Below are positions 50,613 through 58,859 of a DNA stretch of 64,000 bases, piece by piece. Each line of letters starts with the position of its first letter. Position 1 is the stretch's first letter. The notes under the pieces are model-generated. The model searched no databases. It was given only the letters and a program-made list of their open reading frames with translations, and was not told the DNA's origin. The position numbers and the translations under genes were made by a program. Source of the stretch: Paracoccus isoporae (GTDB lineage Bacteria; Pseudomonadota; Alphaproteobacteria; Rhodobacterales; Rhodobacteraceae); contig NZ_FNAH01000010.1 of NCBI RefSeq assembly GCF_900101865.1, positions 1 through 64,000 of the forward strand. The letters run 5' to 3'.

Positions 50613-51775
50613 GCCTGACCGCCAACTGGTCCTATCCGACCGCGGTGAAATTCGGCGCGGGCCGGATCGCGGAGCTCCCCGAGCATTGCCGCGCGGCGGG
50701 CATCGGAAAGCCGCTGCTGGTCACCGACCGCGCCCTGGCCGCGCTGCCGATCACCGCGCAGGCGCTCGATCTGCTGGAGGACGCCGGACTGGGCCGCGCC
50801 GTCTTTGCGGAGGTCGATCCGAACCCCGATGAACGCAACATGGCGGCGGGCATCGCCGCCTATCGCGCCGGCGGGCATGACGGGGTGATCTGTTTCGGCG
50901 GCGGCTCGGCGCTCGATCTGGGCAAGATGATCGCGCTGATGCATGGCCAGTCCATCCCGGTCTGGGATCTGGAGGATATCGGCGACTGGTGGACCCGCGC
51001 CGATGCCGATGCCATCGCGCCGATCATCGCCGTCCCGACTACCGCCGGAACCGGCTCGGAGGTCGGGCGTGCGGGCGTGCTGACCAACAGCGCGACCCAC
51101 AAGAAGAAGATCATCTTCCATCCCAGGCTGCTGCCCGCCGTCACCATCTGCGACCCGGAACTGACCGTCGGCATGCCCCGCGCCATCACCGCGGGGACCG
51201 GCATGGATGCCTTCGCCCATTGCCTGGAGGCCTATTGCAGCCCGCATTACCACCCGATGAGCCAGGGCATCGCACTGGAAGGGCTGCGGCTGGTGAATGA
51301 GAACCTGCCCCGCGCCTATGCCGAGCCGGAGGATCTGGAGGCCCGCGCCCATATGATGAGCGCGGCGGCGATGGGCGCCGTCGCCTTCCAGAAAGGGCTG
51401 GGCGCGATCCACAGCCTCAGCCATCCGGTCGGCGCGGTCTACGGCACGCATCACGGCACCACCAATGCAGTCGTCATGCCGATGGTGCTGGATTTCAACC
51501 GGCCCGCAATCGCCGACCGTCTGGACCGCGCCGCCGATTACCTGGGCATCGGCGGCGGGTTCGACGGGTTCCGCGACCGGGTGCTGGAGCTGCGCGCGGA
51601 GCTGGCCATCCCGCCCAGCCTCGCCGCACTCGGTGTCGCAACCGACCGGCTGGACGAGTTGACCGCGATGGCGCTGGAAGATCCCTCCTGTGGCGGCAAC
51701 CCGGTCGAGATGACGCGCGAGAACACCCGCGCGCTGTATGAGACCTGCATGGAGGACGCGCGACCGGCGGGCTGA
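50609..51775 (+). CDS. Iron-containing (group III) alcohol dehydrogenase
   Basis: A 388-residue enzyme. GVICFGGGSALDLGKMIAL (NAD site), IAVPTTAGTGSEVGRAGVLT, and metal ligands in GTGMDAFAHCLEAY, GLGAIHSLSHPVGA and YGTHHGTTNA are intact. It probably oxidises a primary alcohol of the operon's substrate to the aldehyde used by the preceding enzyme. Last gene of the plus-strand unit; convergent with sdaA 21 bases later. Confidence 0.94.
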   Translation: MSLTANWSYPTAVKFGAGRIAELPEHCRAAGIGKPLLVTDRALAALPITAQALDLLEDAGLGRAVFAEVDPNPDERNMAAGIAAYRAGGHDGVICFGGGSALDLGKMIALMHGQSIPVWDLEDIGDWWTRADADAIAPIIAVPTTAGTGSEVGRAGVLTNSATHKKKIIFHPRLLPAVTICDPELTVGMPRAITAGTGMDAFAHCLEAYCSPHYHPMSQGIALEGLRLVNENLPRAYAEPEDLEARAHMMSAAAMGAVAFQKGLGAIHSLSHPVGAVYGTHHGTTNAVVMPMVLDFNRPAIADRLDRAADYLGIGGGFDGFRDRVLELRAELAIPPSLAALGVATDRLDELTAMALEDPSCGGNPVEMTRENTRALYETCMEDARPAG

Positions 51776-51796
51776 GCGCCGCCGCGGGCGCGCGGT

Positions 51797-53200
51797 TCAG
51801 CAGCCGGGATAGTTCACCGCGATGCCGCCGCGCGAGGTTTCCTTGTATTTGTCGTTCATCTCCTGCCCGGTCTCGCGCATCACCGTGATGCAGTTGTCGA
51901 GCGGCATGAAATGCGCGCCGTCGCCGCGCAAGGCCAGGCTCGCGGCCGACACCGCCTTGATCGCGCCCATCGCGTTGCGTTCGATACAGGGCACCTGAAC
52001 CAGCCCGGCGGCGGGATCGCAGGTCATGCCCAGATGATGTTCCAGCGCGATCTCGGCGGCGTTTTCCACCTGCTCGTTGCTGCCGCCCAGCACCGCGCAC
52101 AGCCCCGCCGCGGCCATGGCGGAGGCCGAGCCGACCTCGCCCTGACAGCCCACCTCAGCGCCCGAGATCGAGGCATTGTGCTTGATCAGCCCGCCGATCG
52201 CCGCCGCCACCAGCAGGTAGTCATGCAGCTTCTCGCGGCTGGCGCCCACGCAGTGATCGACATAGTAGCGCCCGACCGCCGGCACGATACCCGCAGCACC
52301 ATTGGTGGGCGAGGTCACGACGCGCCCGCCCGCCGCGTTCTCCTCGTTCACCGCCAGCGCATAGAGGCTGATCCAGTCATTCACCTGATGCGGCTGGTTG
52401 ATATTGTTGCCGCGCTCGTCCAGCAATTGCCGGTGCAGCGCCTTGGCCCGGCGCCGGACCTGCAAGCCGCCTGGAAGGATCCCCTCCTGCACCAGCCCGC
52501 GCTCGATGCAGCCATCCATCGCCGACCAGATCCCGTCCAGCCGCTCGCGCAGAGCCGCGCCGTAAATGGCGGTCTCGTTGCTGCGCTTCATCTCCGCGAT
52601 GGTCTTGCCCGCCGCCCTTCCCATGCGCAGCATCTCTTCGGCGTTGTCGAAGGCGAATGGCACGTCGCTGCGGCTGGCGGGCGCATCGCCCTTGCGCGCG
52701 GCATCGGCCTCCATCTCGGCTTCGGTCAGCACGAAGCCGCCGCCGACCGAGTAATAGGTCTGCCGGTGATAGAGCTTGCCGTCGCGGTCATGCGCTTTCA
52801 GGATCAGCCCGTTCGGATGGCCGGGCAGCGGCGGGCCGTAATCGAACACCAGATCGCTTTCCGGGTCGAAGCGCAACTCTCCCAGACCCTCGGGTTGCAC
52901 GATCCGGTCGCGCCGCACCTGCGCCTCGATGGTCTCGGCCGCGTCGGGGTCCAGCGTCTCGGGGCGCAGGCCGCACAGACCCAGGATCACCGCCCTGTCG
53001 GTGGCATGCCCCTTGCCGGTGAAGGCCAGCGAGCCGTGCAGGCTGGCCGACAGCCCGGCCAGGTCCCCCGCGCCGGGGAATTTCTCGACCCCGCCGCGCA
53101 GATCGTCGAGGAACCGCGCCGCCGCCACCATCGGTCCCATCGTGTGCGAGGAGGACGGGCCGACGCCGATCTTGAAGATGTCGAGGACAGAGAGAAACAT
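51797..53200 (-). CDS. sdaA: L-serine ammonia-lyase, single-chain Fe-S type
   Basis: Deaminates L-serine to pyruvate with a [4Fe-4S] cluster. The 467-residue protein begins [20 protein letters not shown], the family hallmark; [45 protein letters not shown] and [14 protein letters not shown] contain the conserved cluster cysteines, and it ends NYPGC. Alpha and beta domains are fused, as in E. coli SdaA. It has its own spacer of 170 bases upstream. Whether serine is an intermediate of the neighbouring dehydrogenase operon is open. Confidence 0.97.
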   Translation of the reverse strand: MFLSVLDIFKIGVGPSSSHTMGPMVAAARFLDDLRGGVEKFPGAGDLAGLSASLHGSLAFTGKGHATDRAVILGLCGLRPETLDPDAAETIEAQVRRDRIVQPEGLGELRFDPESDLVFDYGPPLPGHPNGLILKAHDRDGKLYHRQTYYSVGGGFVLTEAEMEADAARKGDAPASRSDVPFAFDNAEEMLRMGRAAGKTIAEMKRSNETAIYGAALRERLDGIWSAMDGCIERGLVQEGILPGGLQVRRRAKALHRQLLDERGNNINQPHQVNDWISLYALAVNEENAAGGRVVTSPTNGAAGIVPAVGRYYVDHCVGASREKLHDYLLVAAAIGGLIKHNASISGAEVGCQGEVGSASAMAAAGLCAVLGGSNEQVENAAEIALEHHLGMTCDPAAGLVQVPCIERNAMGAIKAVSAASLALRGDGAHFMPLDNCITVMRETGQEMNDKYKETSRGGIAVNYPGC

Positions 53201-53370
53201 CAGCCGCCCATCCGTGTGAGGTTGCGATCTCGCCGATGCGAATCCTGCGGTGAGGCGCCGGGCGCGGTGCCGAGGATCAGGGCGGTCGGTCGTATTGTCA
53301 TGTGCAGCATTGCCTCCTTGCCGCGCAGCTTAGACGTGCGCAGGGCAAAACGCATCGGTGAAAATACCCC

Positions 53371-54408
53371 TCATCCGGCCAGGCCTTCGGGGGCCGGGCC
53401 GTCCGATCTGCGGCGCAGCAACTCGCAGGCCAGTTCGACCCGTCGGCGCGGGGCGGCGGGATTGGCGGCCAGTTCGCACAGAAGATCCAGCGCCGTCGCG
53501 CCGAGCGCTTGCATCGGGATCGCCATGACGCTCATCGGCGGGTCGAGAAGCTGCGTCTGCGGCAGCCCGTCGATGGAGATGACCGAGACATCGCCCGGAA
53601 TGCGCCGCCCGGCGGCGTTCAACGCCCGGTAGGCGCCGATGGCGAGCGCATCGCCGCTGGCCAGGATCGCCGTGAAGGCCATCCCGGTCGCCAGCCGCCG
53701 GCTCAGCGCCTCGGCCGCGAGATCGCTGCGCCAGTCATCGACCTCGATCACCAGCGATGGATCGGCGGCTGCGCCCATCGCGTCGCGCCAGCCCTCCTGC
53801 CGTCGGGCGATGGTGCGCCGTCCGGGGCAGGTCAGAAACGCGATCCGCTGGTGTCCCAGGGCCCGCAGATGCTGCGTCGCCAATGCCGCGGCAGAGCGGT
53901 TGCAGGGCGCCACCGAGGACAGGCGCATATCCGCGTCGTCGCCATTGACCAGCACCACCGGCTTGCGGAAATTGCGCGCCAGCGCCAGCATCCCGCCATC
54001 GTCGATGGTCAGCATCAGCACCCCCGCGATGGCGTCGTCTGCGGCCTCTTCCAGAAGAGCGGCCTCATCCGCGACGGTGGAGACATGGCGCGTCTCCACC
54101 TCCAGCCCCAGCGTCCGGCAGCGCGCGGAGATGCCTTCCAGCACATGCAGGGTGAACTGGCTGCGGGCGAAATCCAGCAGCGCCGCGCCCGACGCCGCCA
54201 GCAGCACCCGCCGCCCGGCCTGAGATGACGGCAACGGGTAATTCAGCCGCAGCGCCATGTCGTGGATCCGCCGCGCCAGCGATGCCTCGACATAGCCGCG
54301 CCCCGACAGCGCCCGCGACACGGTGGCGGTCGAGACGCCGCAGCGTTCGGCCACGTCTTTCAACCGCACCCGGCGGGAGATCTGCGCGCGCTTGCCATCG
54401 GGTCTCAT
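53371..54408 (-). CDS. LacI-family transcriptional regulator of the uronate locus
   Basis: A 345-residue repressor. The N-terminal helix-turn-helix is VRLKDVAERCGVSTATVSRALSG (split here into RLKDVAERCGVS and TATVSRALSGRGYVE), followed by a periplasmic-binding-protein-like sensor domain (GVLMLTIDDGGML, DVSVISIDGLPQ). It is divergent from the GH105 gene with a 63-base spacer that contains a palindrome. No ribosome binding site precedes the ATG, but an in-frame extension upstream has no family resemblance. Likely inducers are unsaturated uronates or keto-deoxy sugar acids. Confidence 0.9.
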   Translation of the reverse strand: MRPDGKRAQISRRVRLKDVAERCGVSTATVSRALSGRGYVEASLARRIHDMALRLNYPLPSSQAGRRVLLAASGAALLDFARSQFTLHVLEGISARCRTLGLEVETRHVSTVADEAALLEEAADDAIAGVLMLTIDDGGMLALARNFRKPVVLVNGDDADMRLSSVAPCNRSAAALATQHLRALGHQRIAFLTCPGRRTIARRQEGWRDAMGAAADPSLVIEVDDWRSDLAAEALSRRLATGMAFTAILASGDALAIGAYRALNAAGRRIPGDVSVISIDGLPQTQLLDPPMSVMAIPMQALGATALDLLCELAANPAAPRRRVELACELLRRRSDGPAPEGLAG

Positions 54409-54433
54409 GCAAGTGGTGTGCAAGAAATTTTCA

Positions 54434-54445
54434 GATTGTGCAATC
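54434..54445. promoter_or_regulatory. Candidate LacI operator in the divergent spacer
   Basis: GATTG-TG-CAATC is an interrupted palindrome centred between the regulator and the GH105 gene. Nearby are two direct TTGCA elements on the minus strand just before the regulator's ATG. Position and symmetry fit autoregulation and control of the GH105 operon. The centre is TG rather than the usual CG. Confidence 0.4.
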
Positions 54446-54471
54446 GCCATGCCGGCTGGAACTCTGCTGAC

Positions 54472-55554
54472 ATGCTGGACCGCAACCGCATCGAGAAATC
54501 CCTGACCCGGCTGGTGTCCGGGTTTGAAAGCCTGCGCCATGATGGCGGGTTCGTCGAGCCCAACCTCGACGGCACGCCTGGCGATTACATCAGCTTCGAT
54601 GGCTGGGAATGGCCGCAGGGGGTGGGGCTTTACGGGCTGGCGCAGCTCTGGCTGGCGCGGGGGCAGGACGCGGCGCTCGGCGCCACGCTGACCGGCTGGT
54701 ATGAGCGGGCGATGGAGCGTGGCCTGCCGCCGCTGAATGTCAACACCACGGCACCCATGCTGGCGCTGTCGCTGATCTGGCGCGAGGGGCGCGATCCACG
54801 CCACGGCGCGCTGCTGGCGGACTGGGCCGGCCGGATCATGCACGAGGCCCCGCGCACGCCGTTCGGCGGCATCCAGCACGACGTGTCCGACAAGGTGAAT
54901 GCGGGCGAGCTGTGGGACGACACGCTGTTCATGGTGGCGCTGTTCCTGGCCTCTTACGGGCAGGCGGCGGGGCGGCGCGACCTGGTGGATGAGGCGGTCC
55001 GGCAGTTCCTTGTCCATGCGCAGTTCCTGGCCGATCGCGACACCGGGTTGTGGTTTCACGGCTGGACCTTCGAGGGGCGGCACAACTTCGCCCGCGCGCG
55101 GTGGGGGCGGGGCAATGCCTGGATCACCGCCTGCCTGCTGGACCTGTTCGACCTGGCCGAGATTCCTGATGCCGCCGCGGTCTATCTGCGCGACCTGCTG
55201 CGCGATCAGGTGGCGGCGCTGCTGCCGTTGCAGACGCCGGCGGGGGCGTGGCGGACCCTGCTGGACGATCCGTCCAGCTATCCCGAAACCAGCGCCACGG
55301 CCGGCTTCGCCTACGGGCTGCTGAAGGGCGCGCGGCTGGGTCTGCTGTGTCCGCGCGCGAGAGAGGCGGGGCTGCGGGCGCTTGGCTATGTGCTGGACCG
55401 GATCGGGCCGGACGGGGTGGTCGGCGGGGTCAGCTATGGCACGCGGATGGGCCATGACCTGCAATTCTACCGCGACATTCCGATCCAGCCGACCGGATAC
55501 GGGCAATCGCTGGCCATGCTGGCGCTTGTCGAGGCATTGAAGGAGACAGAATGA
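54472..55554 (+). CDS. Unsaturated uronyl hydrolase, GH105 (YteR/RhiN-like)
   Basis: A 360-residue cytoplasmic (alpha/alpha)6 enzyme without signal peptide. It removes the 4,5-unsaturated uronic acid left at the non-reducing end by polysaccharide lyases. ISFDGWEWPQGVGLYGL, VNAGELWDDTLFMVALFL and RARWGRGNAWITACLL match GH105/GH88; the Asp in ELWDDT is the expected acid/base. GH105 in other bacteria acts on rhamnogalacturonan, ulvan or similar products. First gene of the seven-gene operon, overlapping kduI by 4 bases. Confidence 0.92.
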   Translation: MLDRNRIEKSLTRLVSGFESLRHDGGFVEPNLDGTPGDYISFDGWEWPQGVGLYGLAQLWLARGQDAALGATLTGWYERAMERGLPPLNVNTTAPMLALSLIWREGRDPRHGALLADWAGRIMHEAPRTPFGGIQHDVSDKVNAGELWDDTLFMVALFLASYGQAAGRRDLVDEAVRQFLVHAQFLADRDTGLWFHGWTFEGRHNFARARWGRGNAWITACLLDLFDLAEIPDAAAVYLRDLLRDQVAALLPLQTPAGAWRTLLDDPSSYPETSATAGFAYGLLKGARLGLLCPRAREAGLRALGYVLDRIGPDGVVGGVSYGTRMGHDLQFYRDIPIQPTGYGQSLAMLALVEALKETE

Positions 55555-56390
55555 TGGACATGCAGATCCGCTACGGCGCGGGGCCGGGCGAAATCGACCA
55601 TATGACCACCGACCGGCTGCGGGCCGAATTCATGGTCGAGGGGCTGTTCGCGCCGGGCGAATTGCGCATGGCCTATACTCATCTCGACCGGATGATCGTG
55701 GGCGGTGCGGTGCCCGAGGACGCGCCGTGCGAGATCGCCGGTGGAGGCGAGGTCGGCACGCCGGGTTTCTTTGATGCGCGAGAGGCGGGGATCGCCAATC
55801 TGGGCGGCGCGGGCTGGGCCGAAATTGACGGGACGCGCCACGCGCTTGCCGGGCGCGACTGTCTGTATGTCGGGCGCGGCACCGGCACGCTGCGGCTTGG
55901 CAGCGACGATCCGGCGGCGCCCGCGCGGTTCTATCTGAACTCCGTGCCGGCCGGGGCCGATCACCCCAGCCGCGCCATCCCCCGCGCCGAGGCCAAGATG
56001 GTGGAGTTCGGAGACTGCGATCGCGGCAATTTCCGCCAACTCCGCATGTATATCCACCCAGAGGTCGGCCCGTCCTGCCTGCTGCTGATGGGGATCACGG
56101 ATGTGCCGCAGGGCCAGGTCTGGAACACCCAGCCCCCGCATCTGCACGAGCGCCGGATGGAGGCCTACGGCTATTTCGACCTCGCCCCCGAGGACCGGGT
56201 GTTTCACTTCATGGGCCGGCCCGACAACACGCGGCACCTGGTCGTGCAGGACGGCGATATCGTGCTGTCGCCCGCCTGGTCGATCCATATGGGCGCGGGC
56301 ACCGGGCCTTATTGCTTTGTATGGGGCATGACCGGCGAGAACCAGGCCTATGAGGATGTCACGCCCGTCCCGGTGAGCAGCCTCAGATGA
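55551..56390 (+). CDS. kduI: 5-dehydro-4-deoxy-D-glucuronate isomerase
   Basis: Isomerises 5-keto-4-deoxyuronate, the open form of the sugar released by GH105, to 2,5-diketo-3-deoxygluconate. The 279-residue cupin protein contains RNFRQLRMYIHPEVGPSC and the zinc-site sequence PPHLHERRMEAYGYFDL with a later His in RVFHFMG. AAGGAGACAGA precedes the start; the second ATG three bases later is equally possible. KduD and KDG kinase/aldolase for the next steps are not in this operon. Overlaps the unknown gene downstream by 4 bases. Confidence 0.95.
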   Translation: MMDMQIRYGAGPGEIDHMTTDRLRAEFMVEGLFAPGELRMAYTHLDRMIVGGAVPEDAPCEIAGGGEVGTPGFFDAREAGIANLGGAGWAEIDGTRHALAGRDCLYVGRGTGTLRLGSDDPAAPARFYLNSVPAGADHPSRAIPRAEAKMVEFGDCDRGNFRQLRMYIHPEVGPSCLLLMGITDVPQGQVWNTQPPHLHERRMEAYGYFDLAPEDRVFHFMGRPDNTRHLVVQDGDIVLSPAWSIHMGAGTGPYCFVWGMTGENQAYEDVTPVPVSSLR

Positions 56391-58822
56391 CGCTGAACCC
56401 CGGCGACGCGCTGCGCTACTGGCAGGTCTCGGCCATCACCGAGGCGCGGTTCGATCTGCCCGATGCGCCGCTCGAGGGCGAGATGGATCCGTTCTTCTTC
56501 CTAACCAAGGACCGCAACTTCATCCCGCATGAATATCCCTGCCGGACGGAATTCGCCGCCCGCCATCGCGCGACGCGGCCCGATGTCCGGGGCGCGCCGG
56601 ACTGGGCGGCGAATGTGCTGCCCTTCGGACAGGACATGCTGGATCTGTCGGGGTTCTGGTTCCGCCCGACGCGGCTCTCTGCCTGGGCCGGAAGCTGCAT
56701 CGACGCCGATGCGGCCGGACCCGCACGGCTGCGACTGACCACCTGTGGCGGTGCGGTGCTGTTCGTCAACGGCACCGAGGCGGGCTGGACCGCCCCCTAT
56801 CTGCGCAACTGGACGAGCAGCGCCGAGTTCGAGGTGGAACTGGTCCGGGGCCGCAACGAGATCACGGTATTCTTCGACGATCTGGCCGAGCGCGACACCC
56901 GTTTCCTGATCCGGCTGGACTATATTTCCGGCCCGGATGCTGCGGCCGGTCTGCCTTTCGAGGCACCCGAGACGACCGTGCGCGCCGTGGAAACCCTGCT
57001 GGAGCAGATGCATTTCGACCGGCCCGCCTATCACGGCGGCGAGGTGGCGATCACGCTGCCCGCGAGCCTTGGCGCGGATGGCGCGGCCGATGTGGTGATC
57101 GAAGGCGATTTCATGTCGCATGAGCGGATGGAGCGGCATTATCCGCTCGCCGCCGGTCAGACCCGCCTGGTGCTGGGACAGGCGCAGGAGTTTCCGGCCG
57201 ATTTCCGCCATTTCCGCGTGACCGCCACGCGCGAAGGCTTTGCCGCGACGCGCAGCCTGGGCGTCGAAATCTCTCACCCGACCGGCCCGGCCCCCGAAAC
57301 GTCGGCGGGGCGGATTGCCGAGGCGCTCGACGCGGTCGCGGAAAAGGCCGAGCCCGACACGGTCTGCGCGCTCGCCCGGCTGGCCACCGGGCGGAGCGCG
57401 GACGATATGATCCTGCGCGCCCTGCCGGCCATCGCGGATTGCTGGGACTGCGCCGATTTCGCGCTCGTGCCGCTGCTGTGGTGCCGGATCCGCTTTGCCG
57501 ACCGGCTGGCGGCGGAGACGGTGGCGCGGATCGACGACACGATCCTGGCTTACCGCTACTGGATGGACGAGCCGGGCAACGATGTGCAGTGGTATTTCAG
57601 CGAAAACCACGCGCTGCTGTTCCACACCGCCGCCTATCTGGCGGGCGATCTGCTGCCCGATGCGGTGTTCCGCCGGTCGGGCCGCGACGGGCGCGCGCAG
57701 TCGCAGGCCGGGGCGGCGCGGGTGCGGGCCTGGCTCGATCACTTCGAGGCCTGCGAGATGGCGGAGTTCAACAGCGCGCCCTATTTCCCGATAGATCTGA
57801 AAGGGTTATGCGCGCTATTTGCACTTGCCCCGGATGCCGATATCCGCGACCGGGCGGGCCGCGCCATCGCCCGGCTGGTCGAGATCGTCGCCAACAGCGC
57901 CCATCAGGGGGTGCTGACCGCCGCGCAGGGGCGCAGCTATGAGCACACGCTGCGGGCCGGGGCGACGCTGGAATTATCGGCCATCGCGCGGATGCTCTGG
58001 GGGGCGGGCAGTTTTGGCGCGCGGTTTCACTGCCTGCCGCAACTGGCGCTGTGCCTGCGCGATCACGGGCTGAAAATTCCGGATCTGAGGACCCGCGCGC
58101 TGTGGGATCGCGATGACGGGCAGGAATGGTGCTTCACCCAGGGTGCGGGGCGTTTCGCGCATCTCTATCACTGGAAGACGCGCTGGACCGCGATGGGTTC
58201 GGCGGCAACTTATCGTTGGTTCGACTGGGGTTATCAGGAAACCCTCATCCATGCCCGGATCGGGTCCGACCCGCAGGCGCAGATCTGGATCAATCAGCCC
58301 GGAGAGCTGATCCAGTCCGGCTATGGCCGCCCGTCCTATTGGGGCGGTTCGGCCAGCGTGCCGCGGGTCCAGCAATATCGCGGGCTGGCCGTCGTGACCT
58401 TCTCCGGCGTGCCGCCGCAGCCGGATCTGACCCATGCCTGGTTTCCGGGCTCGGTCTTCGATGCGTCGCGGGTGACGGATGCAAGCGCGATGGCCGTGCT
58501 GGACGGGGCGGGGCTGATGCTGGCCGCCTCCGGGCCTCTGTCGCAGGTGACGCAGGGGCCGAGCGCCGGAAACGAGCTGCGGCTGGCCGGGCGCGAGGGA
58601 ACCTGGCTGCTGCGCGTCGTTGACGGGATCGGCGATCTCGACCAGCTTGAGGCGAAATTCGGCGCTCTGTCATTGATTGCCGGGCCGGATGGCAGCATTG
58701 TCGTCATGGACCCGGATTACGGTCGTGTGAGCTTTCATCCTGACGGCGTCGTGGAGGCCGAGGGACGCAGGCTCGACCCGGCGGAGTGGACCCTGACGGG
58801 GCGACGCCAGCACGTGATCTAG
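56387..58822 (+). CDS. Unrecognised 811-residue cytoplasmic protein, probable carbohydrate-active enzyme
   Basis: No signal peptide. The N-terminal third looks like beta-sandwich carbohydrate-binding or GH2-type domains (VLFVNGTEAGWTAPYLRNWT). The middle is helix-rich, as in (alpha/alpha) toroid lyases and hydrolases, with YFSENHALLFHTAAYLAGD near residues 403-421 (E406-N407-H408). The C-terminal part is again beta-rich, with SGYGRPSYWGGSASVPRVQQ near residues 644-663; I remember similar RPxYWGG...PRVxQ segments in uncharacterised bacterial proteins. Encoded between kduI and an ABC importer with ATGA coupling, it most likely cuts imported uronate oligosaccharides, as a lyase or glycosidase of a new or recent family. 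Catalysis is not shown. Confidence 0.6.
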   Translation: MTLNPGDALRYWQVSAITEARFDLPDAPLEGEMDPFFFLTKDRNFIPHEYPCRTEFAARHRATRPDVRGAPDWAANVLPFGQDMLDLSGFWFRPTRLSAWAGSCIDADAAGPARLRLTTCGGAVLFVNGTEAGWTAPYLRNWTSSAEFEVELVRGRNEITVFFDDLAERDTRFLIRLDYISGPDAAAGLPFEAPETTVRAVETLLEQMHFDRPAYHGGEVAITLPASLGADGAADVVIEGDFMSHERMERHYPLAAGQTRLVLGQAQEFPADFRHFRVTATREGFAATRSLGVEISHPTGPAPETSAGRIAEALDAVAEKAEPDTVCALARLATGRSADDMILRALPAIADCWDCADFALVPLLWCRIRFADRLAAETVARIDDTILAYRYWMDEPGNDVQWYFSENHALLFHTAAYLAGDLLPDAVFRRSGRDGRAQSQAGAARVRAWLDHFEACEMAEFNSAPYFPIDLKGLCALFALAPDADIRDRAGRAIARLVEIVANSAHQGVLTAAQGRSYEHTLRAGATLELSAIARMLWGAGSFGARFHCLPQLALCLRDHGLKIPDLRTRALWDRDDGQEWCFTQGAGRFAHLYHWKTRWTAMGSAATYRWFDWGYQETLIHARIGSDPQAQIWINQPGELIQSGYGRPSYWGGSASVPRVQQYRGLAVVTFSGVPPQPDLTHAWFPGSVFDASRVTDASAMAVLDGAGLMLAASGPLSQVTQGPSAGNELRLAGREGTWLLRVVDGIGDLDQLEAKFGALSLIAGPDGSIVVMDPDYGRVSFHPDGVVEAEGRRLDPAEWTLTGRRQHVI

Positions 58823-58859
58823 CCCGAAGAGGCTGGGAATTTAGGGAGGAGACTACGAA

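Noticed and set aside
51911..53632. A 573-codon plus-strand frame opposite sdaA
   Set aside because: Shadow of a well-supported serine ammonia-lyase gene.
54409..55506. A long in-frame N-terminal extension of the LacI regulator, upstream of the ATG at 54408
   Set aside because: It runs antisense through GH105 and has no family similarity; the helix-turn-helix domain begins right after the chosen ATG.
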